Counted from the stretch's first letter, positions 48,427 to 60,056 are shown. The stretch is 64,000 nt of DNA from Cryptomeria japonica (GCF_030272615.1 NC_081410.1:225237415-225301414); one strand, 5' to 3'. Made by a program: numbers and translations. The notes: generated by a model from the letters alone, not told the origin.

Positions 48427-50166
48427 ATGGCTCAAACTCGATCACGGTCAAGGCAATGAGAAATAGAAAGAGAAGAAGAAGAAGAGGAAAATCTCAATGA
48501 ATTTCAAGAAGCACTTGGAGGAAATGCAGATGACGAAAACCCAAGTACTCCCACTCCTGCAACAATAGAAATGGCTCAGCATAACCCTCTCTTTAACAGA
48601 CTTTTTGACGAAATACTCAGGAGCAATGCGGATGCTCACTTCTTAAGACTTGCTCAAGAAGGAGCAAAACTCCCCTCTAACTTTGATCTTGCCCAATTAA
48701 GACAAGCATCAGAAAGACAAAGTCACCATGAAGAGGAAAGAGGTAGAGATCCCATCAGATATAACATTCCTTGAGGTAACCCACCACCTCCTCCTCCAAA
48801 TGAAATGGAGATGTTGCGGCAACAAGTCAAGAATCTCGCCCAACAGCTTCATAGTGGTGTCAAGATTAACCAATTTTCACTCAATGACATCTGTCCTTAT
48901 CCTTTTGATAGAAATCTTTATATGCCACCCTTTCCACGCGGATTCGAAACACCCAAATTTGAAAAATATAGGGGAAAGGGAGATCCTCGTGATCATGTCC
49001 GAGAATTTCATTCCGCTTGTCTTGAAGTGGCATATGAAGACACCTACCTAATGCGCCTTTTTCCCCAAAGCTTGGGAGGAACAACCACATCATGGTTTTC
49101 CCGACTACCAGGTGGCATTAGAACATTTGAGGAACTCATCCAGAAGTTCCTATCTCATTACTCTTATAACATTGAACGCGACATCACCATGGCTGATCTA
49201 TGCAATACCAAACAAAAACCAGGTGAACTATTCTCAGTATTCCTACAATGATGGCGCCAAATGTCTAGCAGACGTTCTCTTCAGTTACCTGAATGAGAAC
49301 TAGTGGAAATTTTCATTTCCAACTTAAACGAAGAAATGGAATTTCACTTGGATGTCAAAGACACAGACTCTTTTAATGATATGATCACCAAGGGTTTAAA
49401 ATGTGAAAGGGAACTCATCAAGAAAGGACTCATCAAAATCTTTAATGAACCAAAAGATGGTCCTCGCCCGTGCTTCAATAGTAATAAACCAAACTTCTGG
49501 AACAAGAATAAGAATATCATCAACGATGGGGTTGTGGATGCTCGGACTATCCAAAATGCACAAGCTGTGGTTCGATTTGCAGGACAAAATCCTCCACTTC
49601 AGAATAACACAAATGTTCCTTCCAATCAAGGTCGCATCACATCTCATGATGAACCAAGACCTCGTCCACAAAAACAAAAACGCGCATATACTCCCTTAGG
49701 GGAACCCATTGAAACAGTGTTGCGACAACTCATTTCTCAGAATTTGATCACTCTACCTAAGCTATCAAACTATGAGCCTCAGGTCAAACCGGCATGGTGG
49801 AGAGATACTGAACACTGTGAATTCCATCAAGGAAGAGGACACAAGACAAGTAATTGTCACCGATTGAAAGATTTCAATCAGGATCTTATTGATCGAGGAG
49901 AAATTGAAATTGAAGGACATGACCCAAAAACAACCAGTAATGATCATCTGATGTTCAAAAATCCACTTCCATCACAAGATCAAAGGGATCCTTCCACTTC
50001 CAGACGAGGCACTGATACCACTGATTATATGCAGGCTTCGTATAACTACACTGTAAATCACCTGTATGATGCCAGTGAACAAATTGCAACCATAACCTTC
50101 AAAAATCCCACCTCAAATTGCAATGTTGTTACACGTCATGGCAAGGTCACCATCAAGGCAGCTCCA
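48427..50166 (+). pseudogene. gag: gag part of the left Tat element
   Basis: The N-terminus is Arg/Glu-rich (MAQTRSRSRQ then a run of Glu). The retrotransposon gag domain lies at about 48958-49290 (FEKYRGKGDPRDHVREFHSA, then LMRLFPQSLGGTTTSWFSRL). The zinc knuckle CEFHQGRGHKTSNCHRLK lies at 49816-49869, a Cys-His-His-Cys pattern usual for this lineage. Gag packages element RNA into virus-like particles. Four stops lie between 48457 and 49296, all CGA to TGA relative to the right copy. Confidence 0.85.
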
Positions 50167-50202
50167 TAGGGCACCACCTCCATCCCAAAGTAGTACAATC
50201 TT

Positions 50203-50760
50203 GTGGAACAATTAGACAAAACCCCTGCACTTATATCCATTTTGGAGCTTTTGCGTCTGTCACCCTCTCATAAAACAATCTTGGATCAAACACTCCAAGA
50301 GGCTTCAGTCCCTGCAAACCTGAACACGGACCAGTTTCAAGCCATGGTTGGAAATCTAAAGTCATCACCTTGTCTCACTTTTTCCGAAAGTGACAACTCT
50401 TCTTTCCAACAACCTCATAATGCTTCGCTACACATTGAAGGCTTTATCAACCAACACAAGATCAAGCGAGTCTTGATCGATAATGGAGCAGGCCTAAACA
50501 TTTGCACACTACAGTTGGTCATAGCATTGGGATATGCAATAGAATCCGTGGATCCTCACAAGAAGATCACCATCAAGGCCTATGATGATGCAGAGCGTTC
50601 ATCCAAAGGAGCTGTGGTACTACCAATCCGAGTTGGTCCTGTGGTAAAGCACATAATTTGTCAGGTTCTGGACCTTCCTCTGCCATATAATCTATTATTA
50701 GGGAGACCTTGGATACATGCCATGCAAGCTGTTCCATCTACCTACCATCAATGTATCAAG
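50203..50760 (+). pseudogene. pro: aspartic protease domain of the left Tat element
   Basis: Catalytic motif LIDNGAG, with the Asp codon at 50479. The usual D-S/T-G is D-N-G, as found in several plant gypsy elements. Further on come VLPIRVG and LPLPYNLLLGRPWI, the protease flap and end motifs. It would cleave the polyprotein. In-frame stops at 50167 and 50191 separate it from gag in this copy. Confidence 0.85.
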
Positions 50761-51210
50761 TTCCCACATAACGGTGTAGAGATCACAATCCTGGGTGATG
50801 CAAATCCCTTTGCATTTTGCCATAATATCAGCCATCAACCAGAGATTACCGTTCCTAATAATAGAGAAGCCATTTCCTCCACATCATATATAAATCCCGC
50901 CTCTCTTGCCAGTTCAAACACCACTATACTGAAGCAAGAAAAGCTTAAGATGAAGATCGCAGAGGAAGGTCCTGGGGAATACAACTTGAGTCAACTCTTT
51001 TGTGTGGGACAAATGCCCACTTCTCCTAGAACACGTGGTAAGCCACAACAGTTACTCCAACAACCACTAATCACGCCAGCATGTGCCTTGATGCCTTTCA
51101 TCCTTGGAAAGAGTCAAGAGGAAGAGACACAAGATGAGGACCTAGCGGAATGGATCTATAAAGATCCCATCACCACTGATAAACCGCAAGTTACACTTCC
51201 TACGGAACAG

Positions 51211-51345
51211 TATGGCAAAGGCCTCCTCATTATGCAAAGAATGGGATATGATGGTCAGAGTGCTTTGGGATACTGCAAACAAGGACGACATGAACCTCTG
51301 CTACCAAAATTCAAGCCCAAAGGTAATACAGGCCTAGGCTTTGAA
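51211..51345 (+). pseudogene. G-patch-like segment between protease and reverse transcriptase
   Basis: YGKGLLIMQRMGYDGQSALG, then QGRHEPLLP and GNTGLGF. The glycine spacing, the aromatic after Met-Gly and the GR-x-EP phrase match the G-patch pattern (an RNA-binding or helicase-activating motif). G-patches are known after the protease in betaretroviruses. It is followed by a Pro/Thr/Ala-rich linker (51400-51760) and an acidic segment. Confidence 0.65.
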
Positions 51346-51399
51346 AAAGAGATCTTTCCTAAACTCAGATTCAAAGGAAAACCCAGCAAACCATTTTGC

Positions 51400-52467
51400 C
51401 CACCTACTGCAAAGAGGACACCTTTCATAATCAAAGCACCATCAAGCACTATCCCCACTACCCCATCGAGGCTCACAACTCCACCGCAACCATCACCAAT
51501 GCCAAACATCCCACCAATCGAATCAGTAATCCCATCCGCGACAGCCATCACATCAATAAAACCATTCGCAGCAACAACTGTATCCGAACCCACAACAACA
51601 TCTATGGCACCAGTAGTTCCAGCAGAAGCCACTGAGTCACCATTACCAATACTTCCAGTAACAAATCCTTTAATCCCCATCAAAATTCCTGTAGAACCAA
51701 TCACGACAAAAGTACATAAACCAATCACGCCTGCAGTATTCAACTCCAGCGACATCCCAGTATGGTATAGTAATCGGATGCTGGAAAGTGATTCAGAGAT
51801 TGACTCACATGAATGGGAATTTGATTATGTACAACTTAACACTTCAGATGAGGAATACACATCACCACCTCCGCCACGCAAAGACATCCCTATTTACAAA
51901 GAAGCATAGATAAAGACCACTTGGGTTCCTGAGCTGGAAACATCTTCCACAGACCCTATGTCTCATCCTACGCCTGATTCTGACAAGGAGGGTACCATTA
52001 ACGACCTTCACCATAACGTCTTAACCCTCACTGATACATCTCCCGCACTTAACCTAATCAATGAAGTAATGCCCATTATCCACCCTGAACTCATCGAATG
52101 GAACCAACCAAATCCCCCATGTCTTGACCTCTTCCAAAATGATGAGGCCATCATTGACTTTTTGGAATTACGGGATAATCTACCAAGCGGGGATCACAAA
52201 GCTGGATTCGCCATTGAACTTAATAGCGCAGCATACTTCGGGGCGGATGCCAAACCTTTCAGCTGCAAAAATATAACAATAAAACATGGATCTTCCAGTG
52301 ACAACCACACTGTGGCACTATTTGATCCGACAAAAGTAAAAAGAAAGAGCGTATCCAACGGTGAAAACCTCTCTGAGGTGCCTGAGGATGAAGGGTTTGA
52401 CATTCTCCTTGCTAGTACACAACAGGAATGATCAACGATTCTCATCGAGGAAACCAAAGAATACAAT
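51400..52467 (+). pseudogene. Pro/Thr-rich linker and unknown segment before reverse transcriptase
   Basis: A long low-complexity stretch (TTPSRLTTPPQPSPMPNIPP type), then a tail with acidic clusters (ESDSEIDSHEWEFDY), then a globular-looking stretch (HHNVLTLTDTSPALNLINEV, DNHTVALFDPTKVKRK). Stops are at 51907 and 52429. Ogre elements have an intron in about this region; here the frame is open throughout apart from stops, so no splicing is needed. Function unknown. Confidence 0.6.
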
Positions 52468-53892
52468 GTGGGGACTCCTGAAAATCCTCATATCATACAT
52501 CTGGCATCTCTTCTCACTCCAGAGGAACAACCTAAATTTATAGAGTTCTTCCAGAAGCGTCAGATCAACTTTGCATGGTCATATGCAGACATGCCTGGGC
52601 TTGATCCTGATTTAGTCATGCATCACCTCACCGTAGCAGAAGGAGCCAAACCTGTCAAGCAGAAGCTTCGTAAGATGCATCCCCAGATTGCAGTGCTAGT
52701 CAAAATAGAACTCAAGAAACTCCTAGATGTTGGTTTCATTAGGCCAATTGATTATGCAGAATGGATCTCCAACATTGTGCCTGTCGGCAAACCAAAAGGG
52801 GGCATCCGCATTTGTACTGACTTCAGAGATCTGAATAAGGCATGTCCTAAGGATGACTTTCCCCTACCAAATATCAACATCATAGTGGATCTAACAGCAG
52901 GACATGCAATGCTTTCACTCATGGATGGCTTTTTTGGCTACAATCAGATAAAGATCGCACCCGAAGATCAACATAAGACAACCTTCACATGTCCATGGGG
53001 CACATACTGTTGGAATGTAATGCCTTTTGGTCTAAAGAATGCAGGAGCGACCTATCAAAGAGCAATGACCACCATCTTCCATGACATGATGCATACTATG
53101 ATGGAAGATTATGTGGATGACTTACTAGCAAAATCACTTACTAGAGAAGGGCATCTCCACATCTTAGATCAAATCTTTGATAGACTGGAACAATACTAGG
53201 TTCGACTCAACCCAAAGAAATGTGTCTTCGGAGTGACCTCTGGGAAGCTTCTAGGATACATTGTCTCAAGCAAAGGCATTGAGGTCGATCCAGCAAAGGT
53301 TAAAGCAATCATGGACATGCCACCTCCAAGGAATATCAGTCAGCTAAGAACACTACAAGGATGGCTTCAATCCATCCGAAGATTCATTGCACAATTGGCT
53401 GATAAGTGTCACCCATTTACACATCTGCTACACAAGAACATCTGCTTTCATTGGGATGCTCGATGCCAGCAAGCATTTCAGACACTTAAAGACTATCTCA
53501 TGAATCCACCATTGCTGATGCCACCAGATCCAAGTAGACCATTGTTACTCTATATCTCGGCAACAAGTATAGCATTGGGTGTACTACTGGTACAACATAA
53601 TGCATAAGGCAAAGAGTGTGCTATTTACTACATCTCTCGCACACTGGTTGGCTATGAACTCAATTACACACCTATTGAGCGAGCTTACCTAGCAGTAATC
53701 TTAGCAGCCACTAAACTGCGACACTATCTGTTGACACACAAGGTACAACTCATAGCAAAGATTGATCCACTCAAGTATTTACTCAACAAAGCAGCATTGA
53801 CAGGCCGCTTGGCCAAATGGGTAATGATTCTAAGTGAATTTGACATCGAGTATGTGGACCGTAAAGCTATGAAAGGGCAGTTCATTGCAGAT
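52468..53892 (+). pseudogene. pol: reverse transcriptase and RNase H of the left Tat element
   Basis: Gypsy-type reverse transcriptase: VGFIRPIDYAEWISNIVPVG, RICTDFRDLNKACPKDDFPL, LSLMDGFFGYNQI, FGLKNAGATYQRAM and the catalytic EDYVDDLLAKS (YVDD at 53110-53121). The catalytic aspartates are present. The thumb continues after a stop at 53197 (RLNPKKCVFGV...LLGYIVS). RNase H remains cover about 53500-53890 (YISATSIALGVLL, IERAYLAVILAATKLRHYLL), broken by a stop at 53605. Confidence 0.9.
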
Positions 53893-54400
53893 TAGTTGGC
53901 CGATGCACCACTCATAGGCGATCATCCCCTCATTTCCAATTTTTCAGATGAAGAGATATTCATGATCACAGAAGTACAACCATGGAAACTATATTTTGAT
54001 GGTTCATACACTAGGCACGGCTCAGGGGCAGGCATTCTGTTTATCACACCTCAAGGTGATAGCATCCCGAAGTCTTACAGGCTCACATTTCCATGCACAA
54101 ACAACATAGCAGAGTATGAGGCCTTGATCACAGGACTCAGGTTAGCCGTACAATGGAAATTACAAGAACTACAAGTATATGGCGATTCCCAACTAGTCAT
54201 TCGACAAGCAACAGATGAATATCAGACCAAAGATGATAAACTCATGCCATATAAGCAAATGGTGGACACTCTAAAGACATCATTTACTACTATCACTTTT
54301 GAGCAGATACCAAGAGATCAGAATCGAGCTGCTGACGCCATGGCTACCATCGCATCTCTACTAGATCTTCCACAGAATTCAACACGCTACGAGTTCTTGG
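53893..54400 (+). pseudogene. second (archaeal-type) RNase H of the left Tat element
   Basis: WKLYFDGSYTRHGSGAGILF starts at 53983, then NNIAEYEALITGLRLA, VYGDSQLVIRQ and RDQNRAADAMA. The acidic residues of the active site (D in FDGS, E in AEYEAL, D in GDSQ, D in AADA) are all present. A second RNase H between the reverse transcriptase block and integrase is the hallmark of the Tat lineage. The frame is open from here to 55606. Confidence 0.9.
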
Positions 54401-54639
54401 TAGAACAGCTTTGGATCCCCGCTTATGATATCCCCAAATCCGAAATGATATGTCGCCTTGTTGGTTTCGAATCCCCATGGTATGGTGAGTTCTACACCTA
54501 TCTCCGCGATCATACCCTTCCTCCCAACCAATCAAATAACCAACGAAAAACCTTCATTCGCCAAACTGCTCGATATACCATTATTGCTGAAACCCTATAC
54601 CGACGCGGTCTTGATGGTACTCTCCTTCGATGTCTGGAA

Positions 54640-55734
54640 CAGGATGAGATAACAAAGGTTTTGGAAGAGGTACATGAAGGAATTTGCGGGACTCACTCAA
54701 GTGGTCCATCACTAGCCAAGAAGATCATGCAAGCTGGATACTATTGGCCATTTATGGAAAAGGATTCCTACTACTTTGTCAGAAAATGCAAGAAATGTCA
54801 AGTTCACGATGACCTGATACATGCACTAGCACAGGAACTGCAACCAATCACAACACCATGGCCTTTTTGTCAATGGGGCCTTGACCTTGTGGGTAAGATT
54901 CATCCATCTTCATCCAATGGCCATAAATTCATTATTACCGCCACCGAATATTTCACAAAGTGGATTGAAGCTGTTCCACTTACCCAAGTCACCGGCAAGC
55001 AGATCGCCTCATTCATCCTCAACTACATCATCTGCCGGTATGGTGTACCCATGTCCATCATCATAGATAATGGTCTTCCTTTCAAAAATCAGGATTTCTG
55101 CAAACTTTGTGAGAAATTTCATATCCAACATTGCTTTTCCACCCCCTATTACCCACAAGGAAATGGTCAGGCCAAAGCATCAAATAAGAACATATTAAGA
55201 ATCCTCAAGAAGACAGTCAATGATGTCGGTCGTGATTGGCATGTTCAATTGAATCCAGCATTATGGGCATATCGAACTAGCATTCGAACCCCTACAAGTG
55301 CAACTCCTTATTCATTGGTCTATGGTGCAGAAGCTATCTTACCTATTGAGGTTGAGATACCATCATTACGAGTTTCCTTGCATAATCTCATCGATGATGA
55401 AGCATACAGAGTCTCACGTCTTCAGGACTTAGAGTTACTTGATGAGAAGCGACAAGCTGCATACAATCACCTCAAAGCCTATCAACAGCGCATGAGTAGA
55501 AGCTACAATCACCGAGTTAGATCTCGTACATTTGAGGTAGGTGATCTTGTTCTTCGAGAGAATCCTCGCAACCAACCAAACAGAGAACATCAAGGCAAGT
55601 TTGAATAAAATTGGCTCGGCCCATATGTTGTCACTGCTGTATTCGGGTCCGGGGCATATCAGTTGGCTACATCAGACGAAGAACCGCTCGCAGATCCAAT
55701 CAATAGCACGCACCTCAAACGGTTTTATACCTAA
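54640..55734 (+). pseudogene. int: integrase of the left Tat element, catalytic Glu replaced by Lys
   Basis: HHCC zinc domain from 54673 (HEGICGTHSS...KCKKCQVH). The core has Asp in WGLDLVG (54883-54885), Asp in IIDNG (55066-55068), and at exactly 35 residues further, where the catalytic Glu belongs, AAA for Lys in GQAKASNK (55174-55176). A single GAA to AAA change explains this. The C-terminal part ends LGPYVV...HLKRFYT at TAA 55732. A stop at 55606 precedes NWLGPY. This integrase could not catalyse strand transfer. Confidence 0.9.
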
Positions 55735-55767
55735 GGTGTACAAGGCATCAGGCTCCCCTGCATATCA

Positions 55768-55862
55768 GAAAATACCAAAAACATTCAGAAAAATGTCCTA
55801 AAGAAAATACCAAAAACATTCAGAAAAATGTCCTAAAGAAAATACAAAAACATTCAAAAAAG
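55768..55862. repeat. minisatellite block 1, about 35-bp unit
   Basis: AATACCAAAAACATTCAGAA and AATGTCCTAAAGAA recur two to three times with one shortened copy. Confidence 0.85.
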
Positions 55863-56174
55863 TAAAGAAAAATCATGCATCCAAACGGTGAACAACCACT
55901 CCAGTGGCACCTTGGGTAAGTACGATGGCGAAAACCTGGCAAACAGGCGCCACTCGTAAAGGCAATGGCTCCAGTATCTTTCAGGCTCGTTGCGATCATA
56001 TTCATACATACACACATCCATCCATCTAACCATGGCTTGTTATTTGATCTGTAATCCAAGAAAGTACTTCATGCGTCTGGCATCCCGCTTTTTCATAAAT
56101 CATGTCCAACTTGGGGGCAATGCCCTTACAATCTAGATGATGGAAGTGGATTCTACATTACTGGTGATTCATTG

Positions 56175-56325
56175 GCAAAAACATTCAAAAATGTCTCGCA
56201 AAATACAAAAACATTCAAAAATGTCTCGCAAAATCCAAAAACATTCAAAAATGACTCACAAAATCCAAAAACATTCAAAAACTATTACACAAAATCCAAA
56301 AACATCGAAAAACCCATCGAAAATC
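56175..56325. repeat. minisatellite block 2, about 30-bp unit
   Basis: AAAAACATTCAAAAATGTCT followed by CGCAAAATCC occurs about five times, decaying to the right. The unit is clearly related to block 1, so both derive from one ancestral repeat. There are no spacers of constant length between unrelated sequences, so this is not a CRISPR array. Confidence 0.9.
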
Positions 56326-58213
56326 ACACAAAAACATGGCAACACCTTGTACATATTCATTCAAGCAGATGCAAAACCAACATTAACACAGTACTCACAC
56401 AATGACCATTTATCAATCGACCACACAATCCACATCCAACAAATCAGAAACTGTCTTTAAAAACAAGGATGCATCCTTCCTTACCAAAACAAAGACAAAA
56501 GTGACGTTTTCTTTGACAAGAAAATTATGTTAAGCTATCAAATACTTGGTTGATTTGTGAGTACAATCGTTCGTTTATTTATATCAGGTTCCTACGATAT
56601 TTTTTATGTATCTTTGACACATTATTCCGATGAAGTTCTGGGGCATGTACTAATGGTGTCTACGTGGGAAGTTCACTAGGCTACGTGATCTTATGCCAAA
56701 TGCAATCATAGATCACTACGGCTTGCTGACTACAGCGTATACCTCGACCATATGAGCATGAACCATTACCAAGGATCCATATTCTTTATTCTTTATGTAT
56801 ATATTGTTTGTTTGTAGGTGCAATGCTCTTCCTTTGGTTCCTCCTACCTCATCCAAACTGGATAAAGGTTTTTTATCTCTTAGTATGGTATGAACTTGTC
56901 TCAGGATATGATCAGCCTAAGATCAAGGAGGACGTTCCAAGTCATGCATGAAAGGAGATAATCCTTGCCTGTTCTGCAAGCAATACTCAGGTCAACTTGA
57001 TCCATTATATCAAGTTGCTTGTATTAAATTGCTATATCAAATCCATGTAAGAAATACTCTGGTCATCTTGAATCATTATGTCAAGATGCTTGTATTCTCT
57101 TCCAACATTTTAAAAGCTCAATGATGAAAATAGAGCACTATGGATCGTCATTCCATCTCATCTGTATATACTGCATTTCGTTGCATTCCAACCATCCATA
57201 CATTCATAATAGCTGCATATCATGCATACATAGTCATAATAATGCATACTCTATTTTCCTCTTCTTCCATAGGAATGAGTCATAGGTCCTCCATTTCTTC
57301 TAACATCGAACCCCCCAAACCTTTCCCATCTCAATAATCAACATCACATATCCTTCATTGTTTCCCATCAACCCAATCAAGCCACGTTCATCACCATCCA
57401 TCTCTAATAGGAGGGATTGTGTTTCCCATCCTCATTCATCCACACAATTAAGCCAGTTACTCTGTCTACACAGATACATCAACTCACGCACACCTAGACT
57501 ATCAACAGATACTCTGATCAAGTATCTTTGGGTCTCAACAGGTAATCGATCCTGGTAATCTTAGACTACATTAGGCATTTATCATAATGACCTAGTCTCA
57601 ATGGGGTTGCCATGATTCCCCACAACCATCCATCACACGCACATACTATCAATTGATCAACCAATCAAACACAATCCAACGGACAATTACATCAATTGTC
57701 TACATCTCAATGAGTATTTTGCTTCATATACCTTGACTTCATCGGGCAATTACATCAATTGTCTATGTCACATTAGGTCACTTTGATTCACTTACTCAAA
57801 CTTTATCATGTCCAAGCAACCAACTGACATCAACTGTCACGTTTTGACTTGATCAGGGCAATTAAACCGATTGCACCAGATTGTCCAAACAATTTTGATC
57901 AATTGTATAGCATCAATCCAAACCCCACACTACATCTGCTATGTATCTCTTGCATGACCTCAGGGTACTCACTGGCTTGTTGTTTCTTCATATTCACTCC
58001 ATTTTCTCCCATTCTTTCATCATTAGTTCTAATTTCTTCTATTCTACCTCCCCTCCACTTTGCATTCTTTTTCGAGAGATCGCCCGAATTTTCAAAATAA
58101 AATTCCGCCCATATCTCGAGGGGGCATACCACCCATTAAATTTACATTTTATGGGGCATTTCTTCACACCTATTTTTCTTTCTTTGAAACGATGCGATAA
58201 ACTGCACCGTCTC

Positions 58214-58226
58214 AAAGAGGGGCAAA
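58214..58226 (+). other. polypurine tract of the left Tat element
   Basis: AAAGAGGGGCAAA directly before the middle LTR. One C interrupts the purines. Confidence 0.7.
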
Positions 58227-59582
58227 TGTAGTCACATAAATCTGTCCACTTAATTAAATGAATACTTAGTATTTATTTGATTATTTAACCATCAATTAAT
58301 AATTAATTAAATTAATATTTAATTAATTCATCTTAACCCTCTTCTCCTATTAATTAAATAAATTATTCAATTTATTTGATTTAATTCACTTAACCAAATT
58401 CATACCATTAATTAAATAAATAAATCATATTTGTTTAATTAAATCTTCTCTCACATTTAAATAAATTAATATTTATTTAAATCCCCCAAAATCCCACCTC
58501 TCACATTTAAATAAATTAATATTTATTTAAATCCCCCAAAATCCCACCTCTCACATTTAAATAAATAAATCATTTATTTAAATCACCTTTATCCTCCACC
58601 CACTTGTATTTTCCTACAAAAGCAAGTTGCACAACTATTTTAAATAAATTATTTATTTAAAATCCTATTTATCCTCACCCACTTGAAGCCTTTAATGGTT
58701 TCCCTTAAAGTATTCAAACTTGATGGCTTTAAAGTCTTCAAACTTGATGGCTTCCTTCTATAGTCTTCTTAAGACTTTAATGGTTTTCCTTAAAGTCTTC
58801 AAGCCTTTAATGGTTCCCCTCAAAGTCTTCAAGCATTTTAATGCTTTATCTTCCTTTTTTTCATTTAAATAAATTAATATTTATTTGAATATTTATCCAA
58901 ATACAACTTGCACACATTTATTGAAATAAATGAATTTTTATTTTAATAAAATCCTATTTTCCCTCACCCACCAAATCCACTTGCAAAATCTAATCCCCTT
59001 CTAGATTTTTCTAACCCCTTCCTAATTAACCTAATCCATCCCCTAATTATTGTCACATTCCTAAGCAAAATGGAGTCACTTCTCAAAGCCTAAAAGTCTT
59101 TGATAACCATTAAAGGCTTTCAACCTTCAACCACTAAATGTCTCAAAGTCTTGGATAACCTTTGAAAGCTTCCAACCTTCAACCACTTAATCCACAAAGT
59201 CTTCAAAAACCATTAATGGTTAACCCAAACCCTCATACATGGTTAAAACATTTGTTTTGACTCAACCTCTACCCAACCCAAGGGTCTCATCAAGCCTTTA
59301 ATGCTTTGACCATGATTATCTCTTAATCATTTGCACAAAGGTTTATCCTTGCATTAACTCCTAATCCAGTGGGTAATCCTAATTTAGGCTTGACCCTTAC
59401 CTTCTAGATAACCATGAGGTCTCCTCAGGCATTTAATGCCTCCAACCTCTTCTCTCAACCCAATCTTATGTTAACACTTGTCACCATTTCATTGGTGCAA
59501 ATTGTGCACATGGATCCCCAACTTTCAAGCTTGACCCTTGATTAAACCTTTCAATCCTGGCCATCCATTGCTCCATTTTTCC

Positions 59583-59590
59583 TATAAATA
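59583..59590 (+). promoter_or_regulatory. TATA box of the middle Tat LTR
   Basis: TATAAATA in the same context as in the left LTR; it would drive the right copy. Confidence 0.7.
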
Positions 59591-59795
59591 GAGCCCATTC
59601 CTTCATAATCCAGATCCTGAAAACTTGTATGCATTTAGGCTATAGACATTTTTAGAGAGCATTTAGCATAGCATAACTAACATCTTATCATTTTTGGTTA
59701 AAATATATCATTTTAGCATCAATAGCATAGTATTTAGCTTTTCATTTCATATTTGAAGCTTAATATTAAATCTCAATCCTCCATAAGCATCCATA

Positions 59796-59981
59796 GTGCA
59801 AAAAGCTGCTGAGAGCTACACTATTTTGGAACTTGGAGAGGAGAGGAACAAGGGAGAAGGAACTAAGAGTATGTTAGGAGGTATTTGGAGATGCCTCATC
59901 ATGTTTGCTTTGATAGTTAAATATGCTTGCATGCTTGTAGTCTCTCTTTTGGTATGCCTTTTTAGATTAGTTTTCGATTGA
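59796..59981 (+). CDS. small LTR-encoded ORF, second copy
   Basis: Identical to the 61-codon ORF at 45434-45619, with a hydrophobic C-terminal half. Translation is not shown. Confidence 0.3.
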   Translation: MQKAAESYTILELGEERNKGEGTKSMLGGIWRCLIMFALIVKYACMLVVSLLVCLFRLVFD

Positions 59982-60056
59982 CTAACACTAATGTTTTGTG
60001 TGTTTTTGTGTTATTTGATCATAGACTAATCTTGTGCCATTTAGGAGGGCATCATT

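Larger units (their letters stand above)
48427..55734 (+). pseudogene. gag-pol: Tat gag-pro-pol polyprotein, single frame, 12 in-frame stops
   Basis: One frame runs from ATG 48427 to TAA 55732-55734, 2,435 codons, without any frameshift. Order: gag, zinc knuckle, aspartic protease, G-patch-like segment, Pro/Thr-rich linker, reverse transcriptase, RNase H, second RNase H, integrase. In-frame stops are at 48457, 48772, 49249, 49294, 50167, 50191, 51907, 52429, 53197, 53605, 53893 and 55606. The first four are CGA in the right copy and TGA here. The stop at 53893 (IAD-stop-LADAP) fits CAG to TAG. The integrase catalytic Glu is Lys. The absence of indels with many C-to-T type changes points to deamination of methylated cytosine. 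The protein could not be made from this copy. Confidence 0.9.
55735..58213. other. long 3' non-coding region of the left Tat element
   Basis: 2.5 kb between the pol stop and the polypurine tract. It holds two minisatellite blocks (next entries) and, at about 57680-57870, repeated CAATTGTCTACATCTC-like phrases. No protein-like frame. Long non-coding 3' regions are known in Ogre-type elements. Confidence 0.6.
43865..60054 (+). mobile_element. Tat/Ogre-like Ty3/gypsy element, 16.2 kb, left copy
   Basis: LTRs of 1,828 bp at 43865-45692 and 58227-60054, primer site, 2.7 kb leader with a small ORF, gag-pro-pol in one frame (48427-55734), a 2.5 kb non-coding 3' region and a purine-rich tract. Reverse transcriptase, its RNase H and then a second, archaeal-type RNase H before integrase is the known signature of the Tat lineage (Ogre, Retand, TatI-III). 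Ogre elements also carry an extra ORF before gag. The left flank is ATAAT (43860-43864); the right-hand duplication cannot be seen because the second copy follows directly. Comparing the LTRs by eye I found only two differences (near 44348 and 45114), so the insertion is young. Confidence 0.9.
58227..60054 (+). repeat. middle LTR, shared by the left and right Tat copies
   Basis: It is the same length as the 5' LTR and differs at two positions that I could find. It serves as 3' LTR of the left copy and 5' LTR of the right copy. It is followed without a gap by a primer site and leader. Confidence 0.9.

Noticed and set aside
51255-51755. Minus-strand ORF of 166 codons
   Set aside because: Antisense shadow of the Pro/Thr-rich pol linker; the biased composition removes stops.
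55768-56325. CRISPR-like spacing of repeats
   Set aside because: Units adjoin directly without unique spacers, and the sequence is plant retrotransposon 3' region.
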